From contig JAUYVI010000004.1 in the NCBI GenBank assembly GCA_030715195.1, positions 458,845 to 522,844 on the forward strand: 64,000 nucleotides of DNA, given 5' to 3'. The notes below the pieces were generated by a model. The model was not told where the DNA came from, ran no database searches, and saw only the letters and a list, made by a program, of their open reading frames with translations. The position numbers and the translations under genes were made by a program. Positions 35,044 through 43,868 of the stretch are shown in pieces. The first letter of the stretch is position 1; the number at the start of each line of letters is the position of its first letter. Source of the DNA: Dongia sedimenti. GTDB taxonomy: Bacteria; Pseudomonadota; Alphaproteobacteria; Dongiales; Dongiaceae.

Positions 35044-35292
35044 TAAGTGATAATATATCTCGCAGGCGCGAAAACGGCGGGATGCCTGATGAAAGCCGCC
35101 CTGAATCCCGATCCAGGCGGGTCTGCAGGCGGTACTTTGGGCGCCACAAGCGGGCACAAAACGTGTGCCCTATGTGTAAGTGTTGCATTTCTGCGTCGAT
35201 CTTGCGATCTTGCGGCCGGACACCCCGCGACGCAGAGTCCGGCCGAAGAAGCCGGAATAGGCCGCGGGGACGGTGGGAGGACGGAGAGTTTC

Positions 35293-36342
35293 ATGGCTCA
35301 GATCATGCTGCGCGGCGTCACCAAGGCGTGGGGCAGCTTCATCGGCGTCGATGCGGTCGATCTCGAGATCCGCGACCGCGAGTTCATGGTGTTCCTCGGC
35401 CCGTCGGGCTGCGGCAAGACCACGACCATGCGGATGATCGCCGGGCTCGAGGAGCCGACCGCGGGCGAGATCCAGATCAACGGCGCGCTGATGAACGACG
35501 TCGATGCCCGCGACCGGGACGTCGCCATGGTGTTCCAGAGCTACGCGCTCTACCCCAACATGTCGATCTACGAGAACATCCGCTTCCCCTTGCGCATGCG
35601 TGAGATTCCACGCGCTGAGCATGATGCGCTGGTGCGCCGCGCGGCGGCGATGGTGGAGCTCGGCGACTATCTCGACCGCAAGCCGCGGGCACTCTCCGGC
35701 GGCCAGCGCCAGCGCGCGGCCCTGGCGCGCGCGATCGTGCGCCATCCGCAGGTCTTTCTCATGGACGAGCCGCTCTCCAACCTCGACGCCAAGCTGCGGC
35801 TGACGATGCGGGCCCAGCTGAAGCACATCCAGCGCGAGCTCGAGATCACCACGATCTACGTGACCCACGACCAGATCGAGGCGATGACCCTGGCCGACCG
35901 GGTCGCCGTGATGAACAAGGGCAAGATCCAGCAGCTCGGCACGCCGGACGAGATCTACAACAACCCGAACCACCTGTTCGTCGCGGGCTTCATCGGCTCG
36001 CCGGCGATGAACCTCATTCCCGGCGCGATCGCCGACGGCACCTTCATCGGGCCCGACACCCGCGCGCATATCCCCGGCATCCAGTCGCGCCAGGGCGTGG
36101 TGCTCGGCATCCGTCCGGAAGACATGGATGTCGCGGCGCCGGAAGGCGCAAACCTCATTTCGAAGATCTATTCGGTCGAGCCGACCGGCGACCAGACCCT
36201 GGTCACCACCTGGGCCGGCGAGCAGCTGGTCGTCGCCAAGGTCGACCGCGCCTTCCGCCAGGCGCTCGATACGCCGATCGCCTTCAAGTTCCGGCCGGAC
36301 CGGGTGTTTCTGTTCGATGAGGCGAGCGGGGCGCGGATCTGA
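35293..36342 (+). CDS. ABC sugar transporter ATP-binding protein (UgpC/MalK type)
   Basis: A 349-residue ATPase. Walker A is GPSGCGKTT, the Q-loop FQSYALYPNM, the ABC signature LSGGQRQRAALARAIVRHPQ, Walker B VFLMDEPLSNLDAKLR and the H-loop VTHDQ. A regulatory OB-fold domain follows from about residue 235. The start at 35293 follows GGGAGGACGGAGAG; longer frames upstream look non-coding. No permease or binding protein is adjacent, so it may energise the ATPase-less operon at 20039-23571, or be shared by several sugar importers. It diverges from the catabolic operon and is followed by a tRNA gene. Confidence 0.87.
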   Translation: MAQIMLRGVTKAWGSFIGVDAVDLEIRDREFMVFLGPSGCGKTTTMRMIAGLEEPTAGEIQINGALMNDVDARDRDVAMVFQSYALYPNMSIYENIRFPLRMREIPRAEHDALVRRAAAMVELGDYLDRKPRALSGGQRQRAALARAIVRHPQVFLMDEPLSNLDAKLRLTMRAQLKHIQRELEITTIYVTHDQIEAMTLADRVAVMNKGKIQQLGTPDEIYNNPNHLFVAGFIGSPAMNLIPGAIADGTFIGPDTRAHIPGIQSRQGVVLGIRPEDMDVAAPEGANLISKIYSVEPTGDQTLVTTWAGEQLVVAKVDRAFRQALDTPIAFKFRPDRVFLFDEASGARI

Positions 36343-36349
36343 GCGGCGA

Positions 36350-36424
36350 TGGTGCCGTAGGAGGGATTTGAACCCCCGACCGCCCGCTTACGAAGCGGAT
36401 GCTCTACCACTGAGCTACTACGGC
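36350..36424 (-). tRNA. tRNA-Thr (anticodon CGU)
   Basis: The minus strand folds into a full cloverleaf: acceptor GCCGUAG paired with CUACGGC, D arm GCUC/GAGC, anticodon stem UCCGC/GCGGG with loop UUCGUAA (anticodon CGU, reading ACG), variable loop CGGUC, T arm GGGGG/CCCUC with loop UUCAAAU. The discriminator is A and the CCA end is encoded (36350-36352). It sits between the ABC ATPase gene and hemY. Confidence 0.95.
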
Positions 36425-36467
36425 GCACCGCAATTGGACGGAGGAACCCCGTCAGCGCGGGCGGAAG

Positions 36468-38003
36468 CTAGTTGATCAACCGGGCGGCGTCAACCGACGG
36501 GCCCAGTTGCGTTTCCAGGCGTTTCTCCGCGGCCGGACCCGTCTCCGGAGAGGGAATCTGCGCCGGAATAGTGGGTTCAGGGGCGTGCTGCGGGATCTCC
36601 AGCGGCGTCGGCTCGGGCGCCGGCTCGGCGGCTGAGGACGGGCTCGGGACCAGCAGGATGTCGGCCGTGGGCAGTACCGGCCGCTGCCAGCGCAGGGTGT
36701 CGATCCCGGCGCAATGCGGGCAGACCGCCTGCCAATGGCCGGAGGCAGGCCCGGCCTCGCCGGGATGGCCGCAGACCGAGCAGATCCAGGCCGGGTCGGG
36801 CTGGGCCTCGGCCGCCGCGTCCAGCCACGGACGAACCGCTTTCGGATCGGTGCGTTCGCCGTCTTCGAGCGCCGCCATGGCGCGGCAGGTGCCATGGCTC
36901 AAGCCGCCGCCGGCCCGCTCGGCCGCGACCAGCTTCTCCAGATGCCGCCGCGCCTCGCCCCAGAGACCGGCGGCGAGCGCCGCCGTGCCGAGGGCGCGAT
37001 GGGTTTCGACATGCTCGGGGTTCTGGCGCTGCAGCCGCTCCAGGCGTTTCATCCGATCCAGCGGGCGTTCGCCCGGCTCGGCCTCGAGATAGGCGCGGGC
37101 CAGCAGCGGATGCGGGTTGGAATCCCAGTCCTGCTCGATGAGGCGCGTTGCCTCGCGCTTCTTGCCGAGGCGCAGCAGCAGGTGGGCGAGAATCAGCCGC
37201 GCTGGGACCAGAGCGCTGTCGAGCTTCAGCGCCTCCCGCGCCGAACGCAACCCGGCATCCAGATCGGCATCGTGCGTCTCGGGGAGAAGATGCAGGCGCG
37301 CGCGCTCGGCCAGCAGCACGGCGCGGCGATGCTGGCCTTCCTTGGCGCTCATGGCGCCGGCGCGCACCAGTGCCTTCAGGCTCTCTTCCGCTGGCTTGCC
37401 GAACTTCACCTGCAGGCGATGCGCGGTCTCGGCGGCCCATTCCGCATGCGGATGCGCGTGCAGCGCCGCTTCGGCATGGGTGAGCGCCGCATCCTCGTCG
37501 CCGCGTTTCAAGGCGGCGGTGGTCAAGCCGCGCAGACCCAGCAGCGCCGCTTCGGGATTCTTGGAGAGCGCTTCGAAATAGCGCAGGGCGGCGTGCTCGT
37601 CGCCTTCCATCTGCGCCGCTTGCGCCGCCAGCAGGAGTGTCAGCGGCGAATGATCGAGCAGGCCATGGGCGGTGCGGGCGAGACGCTTGGCTTCCGCGGC
37701 GTCGCCGGCGGCGACCGCGACCAGCCCCTTGGTCAGCGCGCGGAAGCCCTTGGCCTGGCGGCGGTTGCGGCGGAACAGGACGAAGTCACTCGGCGCCCGC
37801 GCCAGAATGTGCCAGAGGCGCCAGAGCAGATAGAGCAGCAGGATGAAGACGACCAGCACCGCCATCGCGGTACCGACCGCGAGGTCGATGTTGTAGCCGA
37901 GCCAGTCGATCGAGACATGGCCCGGCCGGTCGGCGAGCCAGACCGCGGCCGCGACGACGACGGCGACCTTGACGAAGAACCAGACAGTGCGGCCGAGGGT
38001 CAT
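36468..38003 (-). CDS. hemY: HemY-type membrane TPR protein
   Basis: A 511-residue protein of the proteobacterial HemY family, which sits with hem genes but whose exact role in haem synthesis is unsettled. Two N-terminal membrane segments (VWFFVKVAVVVAAAVWL and AMAVLVVFILLLYLLWRLW) are followed by TPR-like helices. Toward the C-terminus CSVCGH and CPHC pairs form a likely zinc ribbon, then a Pro/Glu-rich tail. The start at 38003 is chosen at MTLGRTVWFFV; the longer frame is not protein-like. It follows the hemD-hemX fusion gene by 13 bp. Confidence 0.82.
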   Translation of the reverse strand: MTLGRTVWFFVKVAVVVAAAVWLADRPGHVSIDWLGYNIDLAVGTAMAVLVVFILLLYLLWRLWHILARAPSDFVLFRRNRRQAKGFRALTKGLVAVAAGDAAEAKRLARTAHGLLDHSPLTLLLAAQAAQMEGDEHAALRYFEALSKNPEAALLGLRGLTTAALKRGDEDAALTHAEAALHAHPHAEWAAETAHRLQVKFGKPAEESLKALVRAGAMSAKEGQHRRAVLLAERARLHLLPETHDADLDAGLRSAREALKLDSALVPARLILAHLLLRLGKKREATRLIEQDWDSNPHPLLARAYLEAEPGERPLDRMKRLERLQRQNPEHVETHRALGTAALAAGLWGEARRHLEKLVAAERAGGGLSHGTCRAMAALEDGERTDPKAVRPWLDAAAEAQPDPAWICSVCGHPGEAGPASGHWQAVCPHCAGIDTLRWQRPVLPTADILLVPSPSSAAEPAPEPTPLEIPQHAPEPTIPAQIPSPETGPAAEKRLETQLGPSVDAARLIN

Positions 38004-38016
38004 GTTCCGGGCGCGC

Positions 38017-40023
38017 TCACTGTTCCGGGTTCGCTGAATTGGAGTCGGGTGCGAGCAGCGCGGTCGCGGTCCGGTCGAGCGCGGCGCTCGCCTGATCCTG
38101 CGCGAGCCGGGCCTGAGCACCGGCGAGCCACGCCGCGGCGGCTTCTGCCGGCTTGCCCGAGAGCGCGCCGATCTCGGCCACCGCGCCGCCGAGATCGCCG
38201 GCCTTGAGCTTCGCCTCGCCGCGGGCAAGACGCGCCAACGGCCCGTCGCCCTCGGCCTTCTCGCCGACCGGACGTACCGTCACGGCTTCCGACAGGCGAT
38301 TGATCAGCCGCTCCGACCAGCCCGCATCGGCGCCGACGGCATTGGCGGTCGTTTCCGCATTGGCCGCTTCAGCGATCTCTCGTGTCGGCAGGCTGCTCTG
38401 CAGCTGCGCCAGGGTCGGCGCGCCCGCTTCGGCCAGCGGCCGCAAGGGATCGAGCGCCGGGGCGATCTGGCCTTGCAGCGCGGCGTCGGCCGCGGCGAGA
38501 TCATCGACCGCTTTCAGGCTGGCGGCGTAGGGCTTGTCGAGCGGCAACGCGCCGCGCAGGGCACCCAGCGCCACCACCGCCGCGGTGCGCCGCTGCTCGG
38601 CGGGCGTGACGCTTGGTTGTGCCGCGATCTTGTCCACGGTGCCGGAGAGCGCGCTCTGCCGGGTCTGCAGCGCCTCGATCTCGTCGCGCGCCGTATTGAG
38701 CTGCTGGGTCAGCGCCTCATTGGCGGATTTCAACGCCGCGATGTCGCCGGAGAGGTCGGGCGTGGACGGCGCGCTCGATGCCGACTGGGCCTGCTGCGCC
38801 AGGTCGGCGAGACTGGATTCCAGGCGCGCGATCCGGTCTTGCAGCGGCTGCAAATCGGGCGCCGGCGCCGCGCTGGCCGGTGCCTGGGCCAGCGTATTGA
38901 CGCTCTGCTCCAGCTTACCGACCCGATCGGAGAGTGCCGTTGCCTGCCGAGCGATCTCGGCCTTGGCGTCGTTCACCGCCGCGTTGACGGCATCCGGGCT
39001 CGGCGTCGCGGCGCTGCTTTGTGACAGCGCGTCCAGTTTGCTCTGGAGCGCGGCGAGCGCGGCGCTTTGATCGGAAGCGGGTGCCGCGTTCTCTTGCGGA
39101 TGCCAATAGGGCTCGGTGTAGACCATCGCCGCGGCGGCAGCGGCCCCGGCGATCAGCCCGGCCAGCACGCCGCCGAGAACGCCGCCCGACTTCTGCGGCG
39201 GCGGATTGAAAGACGGGGGCGGCGGTGCGCTAGGTTTCACGGTCTCCTCGACACGCGGTGATTCCTTCGGAGTCTCTGTCTTGGGCGGCAGCACCTCCAC
39301 CGCCGGCGTGCGGCGTTCGATCTCCGCTTCGACCAGGGTCAGCATCGCCGGCTGGTCCGGGCGCGCGGCCGTTTCGATCCGCTGCCAGCCGAGATCGGCG
39401 ATCTCGCGGGCGACCGCGGCGCTGAGACAGAGCGCGGTGGTCTTGGCGAGCGTTGGCGCCGCGGCAGCGCGCCACAATTCGGCGAAGGTGCGGGCGGTAC
39501 GCGGCGAGAACAGCAGCACCATGTCAATGCCGCCAAGCGCCAGGTTCATCCGCGTCTCGTGGCTGAGCGTGGTCGCGGTCTTCGCCTCGTAGAGCACCAC
39601 GCGCCGCAGGGTGAAGCCGGCCGCCTCGAGCTTGCCCTGGAGGTCGCCCGCCAGCACCGAGGCCGCGCCATGGAACAGCGGCCCGGCCTTGGGATCGAGC
39701 TTACTGATGACCAGTTCCGCCAGGGCATCGACATCGCCGGCCGCCGCGGTCACATCGCTGAAACCGGCCTCGCGAGCGGCCGTCGCGGAACCGTCACCGA
39801 CGGTCAGCACCTTGAGGTCACGCCGCGAGCTCTTGGCGGCGAAAGCGCGGACGCCATTGGCGCTGGTGAAGAGCAGCGCCTGCACGCCCTCGAGATCGAT
39901 CACCGCTTCCGGATGCGGCGCAATCTCCAGCAGCGGTTCCACCGTGCATTCGACGCCACGCCCGGCCAGCAATTCCGCCAGCGGCTTTGCATCCTCCAAC
40001 GGCCGGGTGATCAATGCATGCAT
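38017..40023 (-). CDS. hemD: uroporphyrinogen-III synthase fused to HemX/mitofilin-like domain
   Basis: A 668-residue two-part protein. Residues 1-240 are uroporphyrinogen-III synthase (MHALITRPLEDAKPLAELLA; VQALLFTSANGVRAFA; LLFSPRTARTFAELW), which closes hydroxymethylbilane to uroporphyrinogen III. After a Pro-rich linker a single membrane segment lies at about residues 281-302 (GGVLGGVLAGLIAGAAAAAA). A long coiled coil (about 320-480) and a mitofilin/HemX-like C-terminal region follow. The two parts are in one frame with no stop or start signal between. The start is ATG at 40023. Gene order hemC-hemD-hemY is conserved; the fusion would anchor HemD to the inner membrane. Confidence 0.87.
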   Translation of the reverse strand: MHALITRPLEDAKPLAELLAGRGVECTVEPLLEIAPHPEAVIDLEGVQALLFTSANGVRAFAAKSSRRDLKVLTVGDGSATAAREAGFSDVTAAAGDVDALAELVISKLDPKAGPLFHGAASVLAGDLQGKLEAAGFTLRRVVLYEAKTATTLSHETRMNLALGGIDMVLLFSPRTARTFAELWRAAAAPTLAKTTALCLSAAVAREIADLGWQRIETAARPDQPAMLTLVEAEIERRTPAVEVLPPKTETPKESPRVEETVKPSAPPPPSFNPPPQKSGGVLGGVLAGLIAGAAAAAAMVYTEPYWHPQENAAPASDQSAALAALQSKLDALSQSSAATPSPDAVNAAVNDAKAEIARQATALSDRVGKLEQSVNTLAQAPASAAPAPDLQPLQDRIARLESSLADLAQQAQSASSAPSTPDLSGDIAALKSANEALTQQLNTARDEIEALQTRQSALSGTVDKIAAQPSVTPAEQRRTAAVVALGALRGALPLDKPYAASLKAVDDLAAADAALQGQIAPALDPLRPLAEAGAPTLAQLQSSLPTREIAEAANAETTANAVGADAGWSERLINRLSEAVTVRPVGEKAEGDGPLARLARGEAKLKAGDLGGAVAEIGALSGKPAEAAAAWLAGAQARLAQDQASAALDRTATALLAPDSNSANPEQ

Positions 40024-40057
40024 GGTAAGTCCTCGATATACCCAGCGAGTCGGAAGC

Positions 40058-41008
40058 CTAAGCCAGGAAGTTCGGCCCCGCCAGCGCCTTGAGCCTTTCG
40101 CCGACCGCGCGGCCAAGGGCCGCAGCGCCTTCCAGCGTGGCGTTGCCGGTGTCTTCCGCGCGATGCGACTCGGTGCCGTCGGGAAGTGCAACCAACCCGC
40201 GGAGTCGGAGCGCGGTTCCGAAGATTTCCGCATGCGCCGCGATCGGCGTCCGGCACGATCCATCCAGCACCGCGAGGCAGGCACGCTCCGCGGTGACGGC
40301 AATCGTGGTCGGCGCATGGTCGAGCGGCGCCACCAGCGCCGCGATACGGGGATCGTTTGCGCGAATCTCGATGCCGATGGCGCCCTGCGCCACCGCCGGC
40401 AGGAAGGCATCGGTGGAGAGAATCGCGGTCGCGGCATCGACGCGCCCGAGGCGCTTCAAGCCGGCCAAGGCGAGCAAGGTCGCCGCGGCTTCCCCGCGCG
40501 CCAGCTTTTCGAGCCGCGTGCCGACATTGCCGCGCAAAGGCTGCACCTTGAGATCGGGCCGCAGGGCCAAGAGCTGGGCCTGCCGCCGCAGCGAGGCGGT
40601 GCCGACAACGGCCCCCTTCGGCAGAGTCTCGATGCTGTCGGCGACCGGCGAGATCAGCACGTCGCGCGGGTCCTCGCGCTCCAGCATCGCGGCGATGATG
40701 AGGCCGTCGGGCAGGAAGGTCGGCATGTCCTTCATGGAATGGACCGCGAGATCGATCCGGCCGTCGAGCAGCGCTTCTTCGATTTCCTTGGTGAACAGGC
40801 CCTTGCCGCCGATCTCGGACAGAGGTCGGTCCTGGACCTTGTCGCCGGTGGTCTTGATCGGTACGATCGTGACGCCGGCGGGTGTCAGCTGCGGATGTGC
40901 CGCCAGCAAGGCCGCCTTGGTCAGTTCGGCCTGGGCGAGCGCCAGCGGACTGCCGCGGGTGCCGATGTTGATAGCCCCGTGGTTGATCGAGAGTCCGGAA
41001 ACCGCCAT
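40058..41008 (-). CDS. hemC: porphobilinogen deaminase
   Basis: A 316-residue hydroxymethylbilane synthase, which joins four porphobilinogens. The N-terminal NIGTRGSPLALAQAELTKAA is the substrate and cofactor-binding Arg region, AVHSMKDMPTFLPDGLIIAA holds the conserved Lys-Asp pair, and the dipyrromethane cofactor binds Cys252 in LDGSCRTPIAAHAE. I start at ATG 41008 (MAVSGLSINHG). It diverges from tsaD, with 117 bp between, and leads the hemC-hemD-hemY operon, 34 bp ahead of hemD. Confidence 0.92.
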   Translation of the reverse strand: MAVSGLSINHGAINIGTRGSPLALAQAELTKAALLAAHPQLTPAGVTIVPIKTTGDKVQDRPLSEIGGKGLFTKEIEEALLDGRIDLAVHSMKDMPTFLPDGLIIAAMLEREDPRDVLISPVADSIETLPKGAVVGTASLRRQAQLLALRPDLKVQPLRGNVGTRLEKLARGEAAATLLALAGLKRLGRVDAATAILSTDAFLPAVAQGAIGIEIRANDPRIAALVAPLDHAPTTIAVTAERACLAVLDGSCRTPIAAHAEIFGTALRLRGLVALPDGTESHRAEDTGNATLEGAAALGRAVGERLKALAGPNFLA

Positions 41009-41125
41009 AACTGCTGCGCCGCGCCCGCTTTTCCTCACAGATTGGCGTCCTTTTAGCCGGGTGGGGCGAACAATTGCAACCTTGGGCCGCCCGGCCGGGC
41101 AAGCCCACCGGAATCCGCGTCGAGC

Positions 41126-42178
41126 ATGATCGTTCTGGGCATTGAATCGAGCTGCGATGAGACGGCCGCGGCGGTGGTCAACGACCGCCGCCAGGTGCTG
41201 GCCGAGGAGTTGTTCTCGCAATTCGAGGAGCACAAGCCCTATGGCGGCGTGGTGCCGGAAGTCGCCGCCCGCGCCCATCTGGAACATCTCGGCCCGCTGA
41301 TCGAAGCCACCATGCGCAAGGCCGGCATCGGTTTCGCCGATCTCGACGGCATCGCCGCGACCGCCGGGCCCGGCCTGATCGGCGGCGTCATCGTCGGCGT
41401 CACCATGGCCAAAGCCATAGCCGCCGTGCACGGCAAGCCGTTCTATGCCGTCAACCATCTCGAGGGCCACGCCTTGAGCGCGAGGCTGTCCGACGACGTG
41501 GCTTTTCCCTATCTGCTGCTGCTGGTCTCGGGCGGCCATTGCCAGTTGCTGGTGGTTGAGGATATCGGCCGCTATCACCGGCTCGGCGCCACCATTGACG
41601 ACGCGGCCGGCGAAGCCTTCGACAAGGCGGCGAAGCTGCTGGGCTTGAGCTATCCCGGCGGCCCGGCGATCCAGCGCGCCGCCGAAGGGGCGACCGATCC
41701 GGTGCGCGACCTGCCGCGGCCGATGCTGGGCCGGCCGGATTGCAACTTCTCCTTCAGCGGGCTGAAGACAGCCTTGCGCCAGCGCGTGGAAGAGCTGCGT
41801 CCGCTGTCACCGGACATGGTCGCGAACCTGGCCGCCGGGTTCGAGATCGCGGTGACCGAATCCATCGCCGATCGGGTGAAACGCGCCATCGCCGCTGCGC
41901 GCGAACGCATGCCCAATCTCACGGCCCTGGTGGTCGCCGGCGGTGTCGCCGCGAACCAGCGCCTGCGCACGTGTCTCGCCGAGACCGCCGCCAAGGCGAA
42001 CCTGCCGCTGGTCGCGCCGCCGATCCGGCTCTGCACCGACAATGCCGCGATGATCGCCTGGACCGGGCTCGAGCACCTGAAGCGCGGCGAGACCAGCGCA
42101 CTCGACTTCGCCCCGCGCCCGCGCTGGCCGCTCGACGAAGACGCACCCGCGCTGCGCGGCGCGGGGGTGAAGGCTTAG
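41126..42178 (+). CDS. tsaD: tRNA N6-threonylcarbamoyladenosine transferase
   Basis: A 350-residue TsaD (Gcp/YgjD) protein that, with TsaB and TsaE, adds threonylcarbamoyl to A37 of ANN-decoding tRNAs. The N-terminal LGIESSCDETAAAVV is the family signature. Metal-binding His111 and His115 lie in NHLEGHAL, exactly at the positions of the E. coli enzyme; VVAGGVAANQRLR and LCTDNAAMIAW are the C-terminal nucleotide and metal sites. Divergent from hemC. In many relatives gpsA follows; here the next gene is a YciI protein. Confidence 0.95.
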   Translation: MIVLGIESSCDETAAAVVNDRRQVLAEELFSQFEEHKPYGGVVPEVAARAHLEHLGPLIEATMRKAGIGFADLDGIAATAGPGLIGGVIVGVTMAKAIAAVHGKPFYAVNHLEGHALSARLSDDVAFPYLLLLVSGGHCQLLVVEDIGRYHRLGATIDDAAGEAFDKAAKLLGLSYPGGPAIQRAAEGATDPVRDLPRPMLGRPDCNFSFSGLKTALRQRVEELRPLSPDMVANLAAGFEIAVTESIADRVKRAIAAARERMPNLTALVVAGGVAANQRLRTCLAETAAKANLPLVAPPIRLCTDNAAMIAWTGLEHLKRGETSALDFAPRPRWPLDEDAPALRGAGVKA

Positions 42179-42222
42179 CGACAACACCGCTTCACTCGCG
42201 ACAAGAGAAGGAGACGACCCTC

Positions 42223-42501
42223 ATGCCCTATATGGCCTACTGCCTCGACAAAGCCGGCGCGCTGGAGATTCGCATGGCCAATCGGCCGAAGCATGTCGAA
42301 TACCTGACCTCCTATAACGATAAGCTGCTCTTCGCCGGGCCGCTGCTGGACGAGAAGGAAGCGATGATCGGCAGCCTGCTGGTGCTGGATGTCGCGGACC
42401 GTGCCGAGATGGACAAGTTTCTCGCCAATGATCCTTACGCCAAGGCCGGGCTGTTCCGGTCGGTCTCGGTGCATGGCGTCAAGAAGGCCTTTCCGAAATA
42501 G
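42223..42501 (+). CDS. YciI family protein
   Basis: A 92-residue YciI-like protein, a dimeric alpha-beta barrel family with a conserved His and Asp. The His is in RPKHVEYLTSYNDKLLFAGP and the Asp-rich end LLVLDVADRAEMDKFLANDP precedes the KAGLF stretch. The biochemical role is unknown. The start at 42223 follows an AAGGAG site. It is 44 bp after tsaD and 11 bp before the EVE-domain gene. Confidence 0.87.
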   Translation: MPYMAYCLDKAGALEIRMANRPKHVEYLTSYNDKLLFAGPLLDEKEAMIGSLLVLDVADRAEMDKFLANDPYAKAGLFRSVSVHGVKKAFPK

Positions 42502-42512
42502 GAGCAGCACCG

Positions 42513-42926
42513 ATGCAATACTGGCTGATGAAGTCCGAGCCCTCCGCCTATTCCTGGCAGCAGCTCAACAAGGATGGCAAGACCGGCTGGACCGGTGTCC
42601 GCAACTTCCAGGCCTCGGCCAATATGAAGAAGATGCAGAAGGGCGACCGTGCCTTCTTCTATCATTCCAACGAAGGCCTCGAGATCGTCGGCATCATGGA
42701 GATCGCGAAGGAATATCACCCCGATCCGACCGACAAGACGGAAAAGTTCGGCATGGTCGAGGTGAAGCCGGTGGCGCCGGTCCCGACGCCGGTCTCGATG
42801 AAGGCGATCAAGGCGACGCCGGCCTTGAAGGACATGGTGCTGGTGAAGAACTCGCGCCTCTCGGTGCAGCCGGTCACCGCCGCCGAATGGAAGCAGGTCT
42901 GCAAGATGGGCGGCGTGAAGGGCTGA
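42513..42926 (+). CDS. EVE domain-containing protein
   Basis: A 137-residue EVE-domain protein (PUA-like fold), a family thought to recognise modified bases in nucleic acids. The signature start is YWLMKSEPSAYSWQQL; the aromatic pocket residues occur in WTGVRNFQASANMKKM and DRAFFYHSNEGLEIVGI. Length fits single-domain members. It is in the tsaD-yciI run, 3 bp from the convergent stop at 42930. Confidence 0.9.
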   Translation: MQYWLMKSEPSAYSWQQLNKDGKTGWTGVRNFQASANMKKMQKGDRAFFYHSNEGLEIVGIMEIAKEYHPDPTDKTEKFGMVEVKPVAPVPTPVSMKAIKATPALKDMVLVKNSRLSVQPVTAAEWKQVCKMGGVKG

Positions 42927-42929
42927 CGC

Positions 42930-43742
42930 TCACTTTCCGCTGAACAATCCCTGCAACTGGGCGTACGGCATCACCGCGCCGTACTCGACCGTGCCTTTCT
43001 CCAGCAGCGCCTTGGCGGCGTGCTGGAAGCCGCCCATCGCCGCCAGATAGAGGCCGCTGCCGACGCTCAAGCGCCGCACCCCGAGCCGCGCCATGTCGGC
43101 GACGGTCAGCGGGTTGGTGCTGGGTCCGATCAGCACATTGACCGGCCGATCGACCGACTTCACCACGCTGGCGATATCGGCCTCGGAGGCCAGGCCCGGC
43201 GCGAACAGCACGTCGGCGCCCGCCTCCTGGAACGCCTGCAGCCGCGCGATCGTGTCGGCGAGATCCTTCCGGCCCCAGAGGAAATTCTCCGCCCGCGCCG
43301 TCACGGTGAACGGGAACTTCATCGCCCGCGCCGCTTCGACCGCCGCCGCGACACGCTCTTTCGCCACGCCGAGATCGAGGATGTCGCCGACCGCATCCTC
43401 GACCGAGCCGCCGCACAGGCCCGCATCGCCCGCGAGGCGAATGGTCTCCGCCACCACCTTCGGGTCACGGCCGAAGCAGCCTTGCAGATCGGCGCTGACG
43501 GGGAGATCGGTCGCCGCGGCCAGGGCGCCGAAATTGGCCAAGGTCTGCTCGCGGCTGACGACGTTGTCGCCGTCCGGTTTTCCAAGCGTGAAGGCGAAGC
43601 CGGCGCTGGTGGTCGCCAGCGCCTTGAAGCCCCAGGCCTCCAGCATTCTCGCCGAGCCGATGTCCCAAGGGTTCGGAATCACGAAGGTGCCGCTTTGATG
43701 CAGCTTGTGGAAGGTCTCGGCTTTCTCGGCTTGGCTGGCCAT
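42930..43742 (-). CDS. isocitrate lyase/PEP mutase superfamily protein
   Basis: A 270-residue barrel protein of the PEP mutase/isocitrate lyase superfamily, whose members make or break C-C or P-C bonds in 2-oxo acids. Motifs are IPNPWDIGSARMLEAWGFKA, ADLQGCFGRDP and GGSVEDAVGDILDLGVAKER. The KKCGH motif of true isocitrate lyases is absent, and the length is that of the short oxaloacetate/PEP-mutase-like group, so the substrate is unknown. The start at 43742 has GGAGAG seven bases upstream; a start at 43760 lacks a site. It converges on the EVE gene. Confidence 0.8.
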   Translation of the reverse strand: MASQAEKAETFHKLHQSGTFVIPNPWDIGSARMLEAWGFKALATTSAGFAFTLGKPDGDNVVSREQTLANFGALAAATDLPVSADLQGCFGRDPKVVAETIRLAGDAGLCGGSVEDAVGDILDLGVAKERVAAAVEAARAMKFPFTVTARAENFLWGRKDLADTIARLQAFQEAGADVLFAPGLASEADIASVVKSVDRPVNVLIGPSTNPLTVADMARLGVRRLSVGSGLYLAAMGGFQHAAKALLEKGTVEYGAVMPYAQLQGLFSGK

Positions 43743-43868
43743 GGCAACGCTCTCCGTCATGAGGAGGGACACGCTTTTCCCCGGTTTCGCCTCAGTTCCG
43801 CCGCGGGCGGGACCAGAAGGACCCGCAACCTGCCTCTTGGGGACACACCCGAGCAAGAGGGGAATACG

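Noticed and set aside
42930..43742. True isocitrate lyase (glyoxylate shunt)
   Set aside because: The protein is only 270 residues and lacks the KKCGH motif; only the superfamily can be stated.
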